The translations under genes and the position numbers were made by a program. Below the pieces are notes generated by a model. The model saw only the letters and a list, made by a program, of their open reading frames with translations. It was not told where the DNA came from and searched no databases. From contig JAEWSS010000126.1 of assembly GCA_023459755.1 (NCBI GenBank), positions 1-10,879 of the forward strand: a stretch of 10,879 nucleotides of DNA, read 5' to 3'. The DNA is from Verrucomicrobiota bacterium. GTDB taxonomy: Bacteria; Verrucomicrobiota; Lentisphaeria; Victivallales; Victivallaceae. Shown piece by piece: positions 1-6,512 of the stretch (within the stretch, counting starts at the first letter, position 1; every line of letters begins with the position of its first letter).

Positions 1-141
1 GGTGTGCACCCGCCGGCTGTCCGGCAGGTCGATGAAGCCGAGACGGGGCAGCAGACGGAGGCAGACCAGTGTCCCAACCGCCGAAAGCAGGGCGGCCAGC
101 AGTGGAAATCCCACTGCCTGAAGCACCATTTGCAGGTCCAA
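1..141 (-). CDS. N-terminus of WecA/TagO-like phospho-sugar transferase (partial)
   Basis: Reading leftwards, an open frame of 47 codons reaches the window edge without a stop. It shows a first membrane helix (about residues 6-30, rich in L, A, V and G), then the sequence GFIDLPDSRRVHT. That motif is the hallmark of the cytoplasmic loop after helix 1 in WecA/TagO/WbpL-type enzymes, usually followed by a P-x-P-R-x-GG stretch, which here lies beyond the edge. Members of this MraY-like family transfer a UDP-activated amino sugar phosphate onto undecaprenyl phosphate, starting O-antigen, teichoic acid or other glycan synthesis at the inner membrane. MraY itself lacks the LPD-x-R-x-VH motif, so WecA/TagO is favoured. 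I chose TTG at 139-141 because AAAGGCGGT lies 6 nt upstream; an in-frame ATG at 127-129 is too far from that site. The exact sugar substrate cannot be read from this fragment. Confidence 0.72.
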   Translation of the reverse strand, partial: MDLQMVLQAVGFPLLAALLSAVGTLVCLRLLPRLGFIDLPDSRRVHT

Positions 142-147
142 AAGTTT

Positions 148-156
148 ACCGCCTTT
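148..156 (-). promoter_or_regulatory. Ribosome binding site that decides a TTG start
   Basis: The minus strand reads AAAGGCGGT, then AAACTT, then TTG. The spacing fits TTG at 139-141 as start codon and not the ATG 12 nt further on. Confidence 0.5.
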
Positions 157-184
157 CCCAATACTTTGCTGTTTTTACAATTCT

Positions 185-213
185 AATATAGCGCCCGGGC
201 GTTATAAAATCAA
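185..213 (-). promoter_or_regulatory. Sigma70-type promoter for the WecA-like gene
   Basis: On the minus strand a -35 box TTGATT (208-213) is followed, after exactly 17 bp, by a -10 box TATATT (185-190). These match the consensus at 4 of 6 and 5 of 6 positions. Transcription would start near 178, giving a leader of about 37 nt before the TTG start. The spacer is almost wholly occupied by a palindrome, listed separately. Confidence 0.6.
187..206. promoter_or_regulatory. 20-bp palindrome in promoter spacer, candidate operator
   Basis: The plus strand reads TATA GCGCCCGGGCGT TATA. It equals its own reverse complement except at one symmetric pair (G191 and T202). It sits between the -10 and -35 boxes of the WecA-like promoter, where a bound dimeric repressor, or a MerR-type activator, would control initiation. 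The symmetry and position are visible; a regulator is inferred. It is not a convincing terminator, because neither side has a T-run directly after the stem. Confidence 0.45.
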
Positions 214-246
214 ACAAGCTGGGGATATTTTTGCTGTTGTTGCGTT

Positions 247-294
247 CGTCCGGGACTTTGCCGACCGGTGTGGCGGACGGCAAAACCCGGTACG
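247..294. repeat. Long imperfect inverted repeat downstream of the hexosaminidase gene
   Basis: The arms pair as CGT/ACG (247-249 with 292-294), CCGGG/CCCGG (250-254 with 286-290), TTTGCCG/CGGCAAA (257-263 with 278-284) and CCG/CGG (265-267 with 274-276). Small mismatches lie between the blocks and the loop is GTGTGG. This gives 18 paired positions, starting 13 nt after the hexosaminidase stop codon. No T-run follows on either strand, so it is not a standard intrinsic terminator. A 3'-end stabilising stem-loop, a Rho-assisted end or a REP-like element are the alternatives. Confidence 0.6.
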
Positions 295-307
295 GACGCG
301 AACTATA

Positions 308-2179
308 TCAGAGTGTCCACATCGCGGTCATCACGCCTTTTGTCCACGGCGCGAGACCGGCGACATCGCTGTCGAGTTTCTCGTCCAGTTCGGCTATGGA
401 TGCGAGTTTCCCGGTGGAGTAATCGAGCAGTTTGCGCTCCAGTTCACGCCAGCGTTCAATCTGGCCGGCGTTGCGGATCTGAAGCACCTCAAAACCGAAC
501 GGCTTGAAGGTGGAGTTCCAAACGTCGCGGAACGACTCGGCGATCTGCTCGTAGAGTTTTACGATTGCCGGGATGTCGGCGGCGAGCGCGGCGAGCGCCG
601 GTTTGTTTTTGTCGGCGTAGGCGGCGAGCATGGCGCGGCGGAACTTGAGTTTTTCAGTGATTGCCCGGGCGATCAGATATGGATGGCGGAGGTCGGCGCA
701 GCCGTCGCCGTCGAGTTTGTCCTTAAGTCCGTCGATGATGGCGGCGTAGGAGGAGATCACCCGTTCGTCGAAATTTTTGTCCATGATTTTGTGACAGTTC
801 CAGGCGATGCCGCAGACCGGGTCGTCCCAGAACAGGCGAAAGGCGGGAATCGCCTCCCAGTCCGGGAATTTGTCGCCGTGAACGTCGAGTTTACCGGCCA
901 GCAGATGGGCGGCGTAGTCGCCGTGGGAGATCGCGGCGAAGCGGGCGCCGGTGCGGGCGTCGTCCTCCGGGCAGCCGTAGCTGACGTCGGCGGCGTAGGC
1001 GAGGCCGGCGAGGGCGGAGTCCCAGACGCAGAATGCGCCGTCGTCACCCCACATGGTGAAAAACACGTCGGTCACGCCGGTGTCGCGGCAGGCTTTGAGG
1101 CCGGGAACGATGGTGGCTTTGGTGATGGTATGGTCGTACCAAAGTTTGCTCCAGGTCCAGACTCCGGAGCCGAGGGCGAGCGGACGATTGAGTTCCTGAT
1201 GCAGTTTGATGAAGTCGCGGTAGAAGTTGTAGTCGTCATGATAATAGTCCCAGTAGACAAGCTGGACGTTTTCGGGGATCGCGTCGCGCACCGGCTGGGG
1301 AATATTGGTGTTGAGGTCGTAGTATTCCTGACGGTCGTTGCCGAGGCGGAAGTACATGTCGCTCCAGATCATCGGCGAGAGTCCGTGTTCGGCGCAGATC
1401 GCGTTGACTCTGGCCAGATGGCGGTTGAACAGCTCGAAGCCGTTGACGTAGCCGTGTTTGTCCATGAACTTGCCGCGGCCGAGGTCGTGGGTTTCGTCCA
1501 TGCCGATATGGATGCGGCGGCTGCGGAAGGCGCGACTCCAGAAGTCGATGATTTTTCCGATCAGTGCGTAGGTCTTTTCTTCGCCGACGTTGAGAACTCT
1601 GGCGGTGTCGGTTTCGTCGTTGTACGGCATGCACCATTTCAGTATCTGCTCCATATGGCCGAGGGTCTGGATGCAGCCGATCATTTCGATGCCGAGGACG
1701 GCGGCGTAGTCGTCGATCTCGCGCAGTTCTTCAAAAGTGTAGGCGCCGCGCATGTAGCCGAAGTAGGGTTCGCCGGGAAGTTTATAGGTGTCTTCGGTAT
1801 AGAGCATGGCCATATTGTAGCCGAGCAGGGCGAGCTGGCGCAGCCATTTCTTGAAATGTTCAACGGTCATGACGCCGTTGCGCGAGGCGTCGAGCATGAT
1901 GCCGTAGGAGGTGAAGGTCATTTTTTCGTCGGATTCCAGACCGCTCAGCGCGGTGCCGACGCCGCGGGCGGCGGAGGACAGACAGCCGTATTCGATGCGG
2001 AGGGCGCCGTCCGCCCCGCGGACAACACGGGAGACTCCGGCGTCGGGAACTTTGACAAAATCGATTTTTATTCCGTCGCCGTTGTCGGCGATCGGATAGT
2101 CGGCGGCCAGCGCGTCGAGCATTGCGGCGAGTTCCGGCGCGACCTCCGAACGGTTCCAGCACAGTTTGATTTCACTCAT
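308..2179 (-). CDS. Cytosolic GH20 beta-N-acetylhexosaminidase (GH20C-like)
   Basis: A 623-residue protein of glycoside hydrolase family 20, which releases terminal GlcNAc or GalNAc from glycans by substrate-assisted retaining hydrolysis. The family's catalytic Asp-Glu pair is plain: H224-I-G-M-D228-E229. A short alpha/beta N-terminal domain (about 1-90) is followed by the TIM barrel, with aromatic-rich barrel strands VYWDYYHDDY, GSGVWTWSKLW and FFTMWGDDGAF that would line the -1 subsite. About 200 helical residues form the C-terminal part. Length and layout resemble the pneumococcal GH20C type more than secreted chitobiases. There is no signal peptide or membrane helix, so it should act in the cytoplasm on imported oligosaccharides. 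It starts 54 bp after the HAD phosphatase gene with no promoter or terminator visible between them, so the two are probably cotranscribed. The ribosome binding site is weak (GAAAGAA). The family is certain; the substrate is not. Confidence 0.92.
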   Translation of the reverse strand: MSEIKLCWNRSEVAPELAAMLDALAADYPIADNGDGIKIDFVKVPDAGVSRVVRGADGALRIEYGCLSSAARGVGTALSGLESDEKMTFTSYGIMLDASRNGVMTVEHFKKWLRQLALLGYNMAMLYTEDTYKLPGEPYFGYMRGAYTFEELREIDDYAAVLGIEMIGCIQTLGHMEQILKWCMPYNDETDTARVLNVGEEKTYALIGKIIDFWSRAFRSRRIHIGMDETHDLGRGKFMDKHGYVNGFELFNRHLARVNAICAEHGLSPMIWSDMYFRLGNDRQEYYDLNTNIPQPVRDAIPENVQLVYWDYYHDDYNFYRDFIKLHQELNRPLALGSGVWTWSKLWYDHTITKATIVPGLKACRDTGVTDVFFTMWGDDGAFCVWDSALAGLAYAADVSYGCPEDDARTGARFAAISHGDYAAHLLAGKLDVHGDKFPDWEAIPAFRLFWDDPVCGIAWNCHKIMDKNFDERVISSYAAIIDGLKDKLDGDGCADLRHPYLIARAITEKLKFRRAMLAAYADKNKPALAALAADIPAIVKLYEQIAESFRDVWNSTFKPFGFEVLQIRNAGQIERWRELERKLLDYSTGKLASIAELDEKLDSDVAGLAPWTKGVMTAMWTL

Positions 2180-2233
2180 GGTCAGAATGTTCTTTCGTTT
2201 ATTAAGGATTGTAATTTTTTGTGTATGCGCATG

Positions 2234-2896
2234 TCAGTTGAATGCGATGATATTCCAGTGTTTTTCCCCGGCGATGCGTTTGAGCTGGTCGTCCGGGTTC
2301 ACCGCGAACGGATGGCCGACGTAGTCGAGTACGAAGCGGTCGTTGACGCTGTCTCCGTAGTAGGCGAGTTCGGCCGGCGGAATTTTTACGGCGCGGGAAA
2401 ATTCGCCGAGCAGTTCGACTTTGCCGGGGCCGCCGGCGTAGGGCGGCACATAGTCTCCGGTGTAGCGGCCGTCTTTTTTCTCCAGTTCGGTGCCGAGCAG
2501 GATGTCCGCCTTGAAGTATTCGGCAAGCGGACCGGCGATGGCCGTGCAGGTGGAGGTGAGAATGCCGACTTTGCCGCCGTTTTCCTGAATATCCTCTATA
2601 TATGACTTGGCGTCCGGGTAGACTTTGGGCAGGACGTAGTTGGCAAAATGCTCCAGCAGCAGCGGCTTCATTTCTTCCGGAGTGCGGCCGACGAATTCGG
2701 CGTGCTGGAATTTAGTGAAGGCGCGGTGGTCGAGTGCGCCGCGTTCGTAGTCGCGGTAAAAAGCATCGGCTTTTTCGGCGGCGTCGGCCGGTGCTAGTCC
2801 GCGGTCGATCAGAAAGCGTTTCCACGACATGTCGCAGTCGTTGTTTATCAGCGTGTGGTCCATATCGAACCAGAAAAACTTGATTCCTTCAATCAT
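2234..2896 (-). CDS. HAD-superfamily IB phosphatase
   Basis: A 220-residue haloacid dehalogenase-type hydrolase with all four motifs: the nucleophile loop D11-M-D13-H-T15, the motif II region GILTSTCTA (near residues 114-122), the motif III lysine K159 in GGPGKVELL, and the Mg-binding G181-D182-SVND. The helical insert after motif I (about 20-95) is the C1-type cap of subfamily IB, the phosphoserine phosphatase-like group that also holds many hypothetical members. The most likely role is dephosphorylation of a small cytosolic phosphomonoester; the substrate is unknown. I chose the ATG at 2894-2896 because it places the nucleophile at the usual distance from the N-terminus. A TTG 21 nt upstream is in frame but has no ribosome binding site. 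It is the first gene of the unit with the GH20 gene, about 45 nt downstream of a strong-looking promoter. Confidence 0.85.
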   Translation of the reverse strand: MIEGIKFFWFDMDHTLINNDCDMSWKRFLIDRGLAPADAAEKADAFYRDYERGALDHRAFTKFQHAEFVGRTPEEMKPLLLEHFANYVLPKVYPDAKSYIEDIQENGGKVGILTSTCTAIAGPLAEYFKADILLGTELEKKDGRYTGDYVPPYAGGPGKVELLGEFSRAVKIPPAELAYYGDSVNDRFVLDYVGHPFAVNPDDQLKRIAGEKHWNIIAFN

Positions 2897-2947
2897 ACTT
2901 CCCGTCCGTGGCTGCAAAAATGTTGTTCAGGTTGCGTTGCGAGCTAT

Positions 2948-2976
2948 ACAATATATGTGAAAAAAGGTTTTGTCAA
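2948..2976 (-). promoter_or_regulatory. Sigma70-type promoter for the HAD-GH20 unit
   Basis: The minus strand carries a perfect -35 TTGACA (2971-2976), a 17-bp spacer and a -10 TATTGT (2948-2953, 4 of 6 consensus). The predicted start of transcription is near 2941, which leaves a leader of about 45 nt before the ATG at 2896. Confidence 0.7.
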
Positions 2977-3047
2977 ATGGTTTGACCGTTATGCCGCGGA
3001 CGTTTTGGGGGCGGCTTAATGACAAATTTCGGCTTTTTTTCGCTTTG

Positions 3048-3061
3048 CGGTTTGCAAACCG
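3048..3061. repeat. Perfect 14-bp palindrome upstream of tRNA-Lys
   Basis: CGGTTTGCAAACCG is fully self-complementary. It lies 36 bp before the tRNA and overlaps the tentative -35 region of the tRNA promoter. It could be an operator for the tRNA-rpmB unit or, less likely given its distance, for the divergent HAD-GH20 unit. No T-run follows directly, so it is not an obvious terminator. Confidence 0.4.
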
Positions 3062-3079
3062 GCGTTTACGGTTTATTTT
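3051..3079 (+). promoter_or_regulatory. Tentative promoter for tRNA-Lys and rpmB
   Basis: TTTGCA (3051-3056) and TATTTT (3074-3079) are 17 bp apart, each matching the consensus at 4 of 6 positions. A second candidate -10, CATAAT (3086-3091), has only a poor -35 partner. Some promoter is expected here because the upstream genes are divergent; the exact one is uncertain. Confidence 0.35.
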
Positions 3080-3097
3080 AAAGAGCATAATGCTGGT

Positions 3098-3173
3098 GGG
3101 TTGATAGCTCAGTCGGTAGAGCATCGCCCTTTTAAGGCGGTGGTCCCGGGTTCGAGTCCCGGTCAACTCACCA
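3098..3173 (+). tRNA. tRNA-Lys, anticodon UUU
   Basis: A full 76-nt cloverleaf. The acceptor GGGTTGA pairs with TCAACTC (one G-U), the D arm is GCTC/GAGC, and the anticodon stem TCGCC/GGCGG closes the loop CTTTTAA, which has TTT at 3131-3133. The T arm is CCGGG-TTCGAGT-CCCGG. Discriminator A and CCA are encoded in the DNA. It reads AAA and AAG lysine codons. Confidence 0.97.
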
Positions 3174-3224
3174 TTATTTTAACGGTGAATAAATCAGTAT
3201 TTAACAGATAGCAGAGGTAACAAA

Positions 3225-3452
3225 ATGAGCAACGTTTGTGTTATGTGCGGCAAGCGCAAAGCCGAAGGCGGGTGCATCACCCGTAAAGGTTTGGCCAAGA
3301 AGGCCGGCGGTATCGGTCTGCACGTCGTCAAAAACGTCAAGCGCACCTTTGAACCGAACATTCAGAGTGTCCGCATTGTCATCAACGGACAGGTCAAGCG
3401 CGTTCGCATGTGCGCGGCCTGCATCCGTACTGGAAACTTCGTCAAGGCGTAA
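3225..3452 (+). CDS. rpmB: 50S ribosomal protein L28 (bL28), zinc-type
   Basis: A 75-residue basic protein of the usual bL28 length, starting MSNVCVMCGKR and carrying the central VKNVKRTFEPNIQ block that marks the family. It binds 23S rRNA near the E site of the large subunit. Cysteine pairs C5/C8 and C63/C66 form the complete four-cysteine zinc site of the zinc-containing (C+) form; many bacteria have a paralogue that has lost it. The ribosome binding site GAGG (3214-3217) lies 7 nt before the ATG. It follows tRNA-Lys by 51 bp with no terminator between, so a shared transcript is likely. A hairpin terminator follows 22 nt after the stop. Confidence 0.95.
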   Translation: MSNVCVMCGKRKAEGGCITRKGLAKKAGGIGLHVVKNVKRTFEPNIQSVRIVINGQVKRVRMCAACIRTGNFVKA

Positions 3453-3474
3453 GTTCCGGACAGACGGAAGTCGT

Positions 3475-3509
3475 AAAGGGGGTCGCTTACAGGCGGCCCT
3501 TTTTGTTTT
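3475..3509 (+). terminator. Intrinsic terminator after rpmB
   Basis: AAAGGG and, after a GG bulge, TCGC (3483-3486) pair across the loop TTACAG with GCGG (3493-3496) and CCCTTT. The stem runs into TTTTTGTTTT. Stem plus T-run is typical of Rho-independent termination and separates rpmB from uvrA. Confidence 0.8.
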
Positions 3510-3548
3510 AAAAACATCTTGGGTTCGGAAGAGGCGGTGTCCCGATCC

Positions 3549-3576
3549 GAACCGGTCGTGAGTCGGCCGGAACCGG
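3549..3576 (+). promoter_or_regulatory. uvrA leader: repeated GAACCGG and a small stem-loop
   Basis: GAACCGG occurs at 3549-3555 and again at 3570-3576, 21 bp apart, so both copies would face the same side of the helix. Between and overlapping them, CCGGTCG (3552-3558) pairs with CGGCCGG (3564-3570) around TGAGT. No consensus promoter or recognised LexA box is visible in 3505-3604, although uvrA should have a promoter here because a terminator lies upstream. Confidence 0.25.
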
Positions 3577-3604
3577 CTTCAATCTTATTCGCGGCGGTGA
3601 TCGG

Positions 3605-6463
3605 ATGAATGAAAATATAGTGATAAAGGGCGCGTCTCAGCACAATCTCAAAGACGTTGATGTGACGATTCCGCGCAATAAACTGGTGGTAATCACCGGG
3701 TTGAGCGGGTCTGGCAAGTCGTCGCTTGCGTTTGACACGCTTTATGCCGAGGGGCAGCGCCGTTATGTTGAAAGTCTGTCCGCCTATGCCCGAATGTTTC
3801 TCGACCGGCTTCAGAAGCCGAAAGTGCGTCATATCGAAGGACTGTCGCCGGCGATCGCCATTGAGCAGCGCACCGCCGGCAGTTCGCCGCGCTCCACGGT
3901 TGCCACCGTTACCGAGATTTATGACTATCTGCGTCTGCTTTACGCCAATGCCGGAACGCCGCATTGTCCGGAATGCGGTCGTGAACTTGCGCCGCAGTCG
4001 GCGCAGAAGATCTGCGCTCAGATTTCCGCTCTGCCGGCCGGACGCCGCCTGATGGTGCTTGCTCCGCTGGTTTCCGGCGCGAAGGGTGAACAGCGCGACG
4101 TGCTGGACCGGGCGAAGGGGGAGGGGTTCGTCCGGGTGCGGATCGACGGAAAAATTTACGACCTTGAGGACGAACTCCCGGCGCTCGAAAAAAACAAGCG
4201 TCATAATGTGGATGTGGTCATCGACCGGTTGATGACCGGCGACGGGCTGGACCCGGTGCGGTTGAGCGACTCCGTGGAGCTTGCCTTGAAGCACGGCGAC
4301 GGCGTTTTGACTTTGTTGATCGACACCGGCGACGAGACCGGCGGTTTTGAAGAAAAACAGTACAGCGAGCACCTCGCCTGTTTGAACTGCAACATCAGTT
4401 ACGGCAAACTTCTGCCGCGCAATTTTTCGTTTAACAGTCCTTACGGCGCCTGCCCGGAGTGCAACGGGCTGGGCGTTCTCATGGTCATGGACCCGGAAAA
4501 AGTGATTCCGGACGGTACACTTTCCATTCGCGGCGGCGCGATACCGGCGATGCGGCGCGGTGCGCGCCATCTTATCATGTATTACAATATGCTGTTGCGG
4601 AAAGTCGCCGAACAGTGGAAGCATCCTGAAATGCTGACAACGCCGTGGAACGATCTGCCGAAGGATCTGCGCGACTTGATTCTGTACGGTTCCGGCCGGA
4701 CTCCGCTGGAGTTCGACTATTGGATGAAACATCGCAAATACCGCTGGAGCAAGCCATTTGAAGGCGTTCTGGCGCTGTTGCAGAAACGCTATGAGGAGAC
4801 GGAGACGGATGCGGTGCGCGAGCGGCTGGAGCCGCTGCTGAGTCCGCGTTTATGCCCGTCGTGTCACGGGGCGCGGCTGAACAAGGCGGCGCTTGGGGTG
4901 ACGGTCGGCGGTCTCAATCTGGCCGAATTCAACGCGCTTCCGGTGGTCGATGCGCTGAAATTCATCGAAAAACTAAAACTTACCGGCGAGCAGGAGGTGA
5001 TCGCGCACGACGTGGTCAATGAAGTGCGGTCGCGGCTGGGGTTCCTGTCCAGCGTCGGTCTGGGATATTTGTCGCTCGACCGTTCAAGCGGAACGCTTTC
5101 CGGCGGCGAGGCTCAGCGGATCAGGCTGGCCACCCAGCTCGGCAGCGCACTGGCCGGTGTGCTTTATATTCTCGACGAACCGAGCATCGGTCTGCATCAG
5201 AAGGATAACGACCGCCTGCTGGCCACATTGAAAAATCTGCGCGACCTCGGCAACACCGTGGTGGTGGTCGAACACGACCTTGACACCATGCGGGCGGCCG
5301 ACTATCTGATCGACCTCGGCCCCGGAGCCGGAACCAACGGCGGCCGGATCGTGGCGGCCGGTACGCCCGACGAAGTGGCGGCCACACCCGGCTCGCTGAC
5401 CGGCGACTTTTTGTCCGGCCGGCGCGAGATCGAGGTTCCCGAAACGCGCTGTCCGGGCAATGGACACAAGATTGTTGTCCGCGGCGCGGCGCATCACAAT
5501 CTGAAAAAGATCGACGTGGAGTTTCCGCTCGGGTCATTTATCTGCGTAACCGGCGTTTCCGGAAGCGGTAAAAGCTCGCTGGTCAACGAGATACTGGTGC
5601 GCGCCATCAACGCTGAACTCGGGATCGCCGACGCACCGCCGGGAAAATGCGCCGGTATCGACGGTCTTGATTTTGTGGACAAGGCGATCGTGATCGACCA
5701 GACGCCGATCGGCCGTACGCCGCGCTCGAATCCGGCCACATACACCAATGCTTTCGGCATCATTCGCAATCTTTTCGCCGAGCTGCCGGAGTCGAAGGTG
5801 CGGGGATACAAGCCGGGACGGTTCAGCTTCAACGTCAAGGGCGGACGCTGCGAGGAGTGCCGGGGCGACGGAATACGGAAGATCGAAATGCAGTTTCTGT
5901 CCGACGTTTACGTCGAGTGCGCGGCCTGCGGCGGCAAGCGGTTCAATCACGACACGCTGGAGGTTCGCTATAAAGGACTGAATATTTCCGATGTGCTTGA
6001 ACTGACCATTGCCGACGCGGTCGGCGTTTTTGCCAAACACACCGCACTGCTGCGTAAACTGAAGATGCTGGAAGAGGTCGGTCTGGGGTATGTTCAGCTC
6101 GGGCAGAGCGCCACCACGCTGTCCGGCGGCGAGGCGCAGCGGATCAAACTGGCCGGCGAGCTGGCGCGGGTGCCGCGCGGCCACACGGTCTACATCCTTG
6201 ACGAGCCGACCACCGGACTGCATTCGGCCGACATCGACCAGCTGTTGAAAGTCCTGTTCAAACTGCGCGATCTCGGCAACACGGTGCTGGTTATCGAACA
6301 CAATCTGGATGTCGTCAAATGCGCCGACCATGTCATCGATCTGGGGCCGGACGGCGGCACGGCGGGGGGGCGTCTGATTGCCTGCGGCACTCCGGAGCAG
6401 GTGGCGGCGGTCAAAAAATCCTACACCGGCAATTATTTGCGGAAACTGCTGAAAAAAGCTTGA
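3605..6463 (+). CDS. uvrA: Excinuclease ABC subunit A
   Basis: A full-length UvrA (952 residues; about 940 is usual), the damage-sensing ATPase of nucleotide excision repair that loads UvrB onto DNA lesions. Module 1 has Walker A G32-LSGSGKS, signature L498-SGGEAQRIRLA, Walker B with D524-E525 and an EHDLDTM H-loop. Module 2 has Walker A G650-VSGSGKS, signature L839-SGGEAQRIKLA, D866-E867 and EHNLDVV. The characteristic Q-loop regions EQRTAGSSPRSTVAT and DQTPIGRTPRSNPAT are intact. Zinc modules are C259/C262/C283/C286 and C749/C752/C772/C775, the second with the family's CX2C-X19-CX2C spacing. No key residue is missing, so it should be active. The start has a modest GGTGA 4 nt upstream. It stands alone between the rpmB terminator and a new promoter that overlaps its stop codon. 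Confidence 0.98.
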   Translation: MNENIVIKGASQHNLKDVDVTIPRNKLVVITGLSGSGKSSLAFDTLYAEGQRRYVESLSAYARMFLDRLQKPKVRHIEGLSPAIAIEQRTAGSSPRSTVATVTEIYDYLRLLYANAGTPHCPECGRELAPQSAQKICAQISALPAGRRLMVLAPLVSGAKGEQRDVLDRAKGEGFVRVRIDGKIYDLEDELPALEKNKRHNVDVVIDRLMTGDGLDPVRLSDSVELALKHGDGVLTLLIDTGDETGGFEEKQYSEHLACLNCNISYGKLLPRNFSFNSPYGACPECNGLGVLMVMDPEKVIPDGTLSIRGGAIPAMRRGARHLIMYYNMLLRKVAEQWKHPEMLTTPWNDLPKDLRDLILYGSGRTPLEFDYWMKHRKYRWSKPFEGVLALLQKRYEETETDAVRERLEPLLSPRLCPSCHGARLNKAALGVTVGGLNLAEFNALPVVDALKFIEKLKLTGEQEVIAHDVVNEVRSRLGFLSSVGLGYLSLDRSSGTLSGGEAQRIRLATQLGSALAGVLYILDEPSIGLHQKDNDRLLATLKNLRDLGNTVVVVEHDLDTMRAADYLIDLGPGAGTNGGRIVAAGTPDEVAATPGSLTGDFLSGRREIEVPETRCPGNGHKIVVRGAAHHNLKKIDVEFPLGSFICVTGVSGSGKSSLVNEILVRAINAELGIADAPPGKCAGIDGLDFVDKAIVIDQTPIGRTPRSNPATYTNAFGIIRNLFAELPESKVRGYKPGRFSFNVKGGRCEECRGDGIRKIEMQFLSDVYVECAACGGKRFNHDTLEVRYKGLNISDVLELTIADAVGVFAKHTALLRKLKMLEEVGLGYVQLGQSATTLSGGEAQRIKLAGELARVPRGHTVYILDEPTTGLHSADIDQLLKVLFKLRDLGNTVLVIEHNLDVVKCADHVIDLGPDGGTAGGRLIACGTPEQVAAVKKSYTGNYLRKLLKKA

Positions 6464-6488
6464 CAAAGCCGCAATGCGGTTTAAGTTA
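6460..6488 (+). promoter_or_regulatory. Candidate promoter overlapping the uvrA stop codon
   Basis: A perfect TTGACA (6460-6465) includes the uvrA TGA (6461-6463). The -10 is poor: AAGTTA at 17 bp or TAAGTT (6482-6487) at 16 bp. It would drive the lipoprotein gene 25 nt downstream and possibly the whole ABC gene set. The spacer contains a short stem, AAA-CCGC / GCGG-TTT around AAT with one bulged G (6465-6482), which could be an operator half or a weak uvrA terminator. Confidence 0.4.
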
Positions 6489-6512
6489 AAAATATCAACG
6501 ACGGGGATGCGA

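Noticed and set aside
4..186. Plus-strand 60-codon open frame at the left edge
   Set aside because: It lies opposite the WecA-like N-terminus, which has a conserved motif, ribosome site and promoter; the plus-strand product resembles nothing.
683..2605. 640-codon plus-strand open frame opposite the GH20 and HAD genes
   Set aside because: It is antisense to two well-supported enzymes, is composed mostly of V, G, A, D and F in an unstructured mix, matches no family, and has no fitting ribosome site. GC-rich codon bias on the real strand keeps this register free of stops.
2897..2917. TTG start giving the HAD phosphatase seven more residues
   Set aside because: No ribosome site lies upstream, and the extra residues are not needed by the fold; the ATG at 2896 gives the usual family N-terminus.
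2993..3015. GCCGC/GCGGC stem with 13-nt loop as a terminator
   Set aside because: Only 5 bp, with a large loop and no T-run directly after it, and no gene on either strand ends here.
3362..4732. 456-codon minus-strand open frame across rpmB and uvrA
   Set aside because: It runs antisense through two conserved genes and through the rpmB terminator, with no recognisable domain. It is a shadow of uvrA codon use.
5534..6466. 310-codon minus-strand open frame inside uvrA
   Set aside because: It lies opposite the second ABC module of uvrA, with no motif and no start signal.
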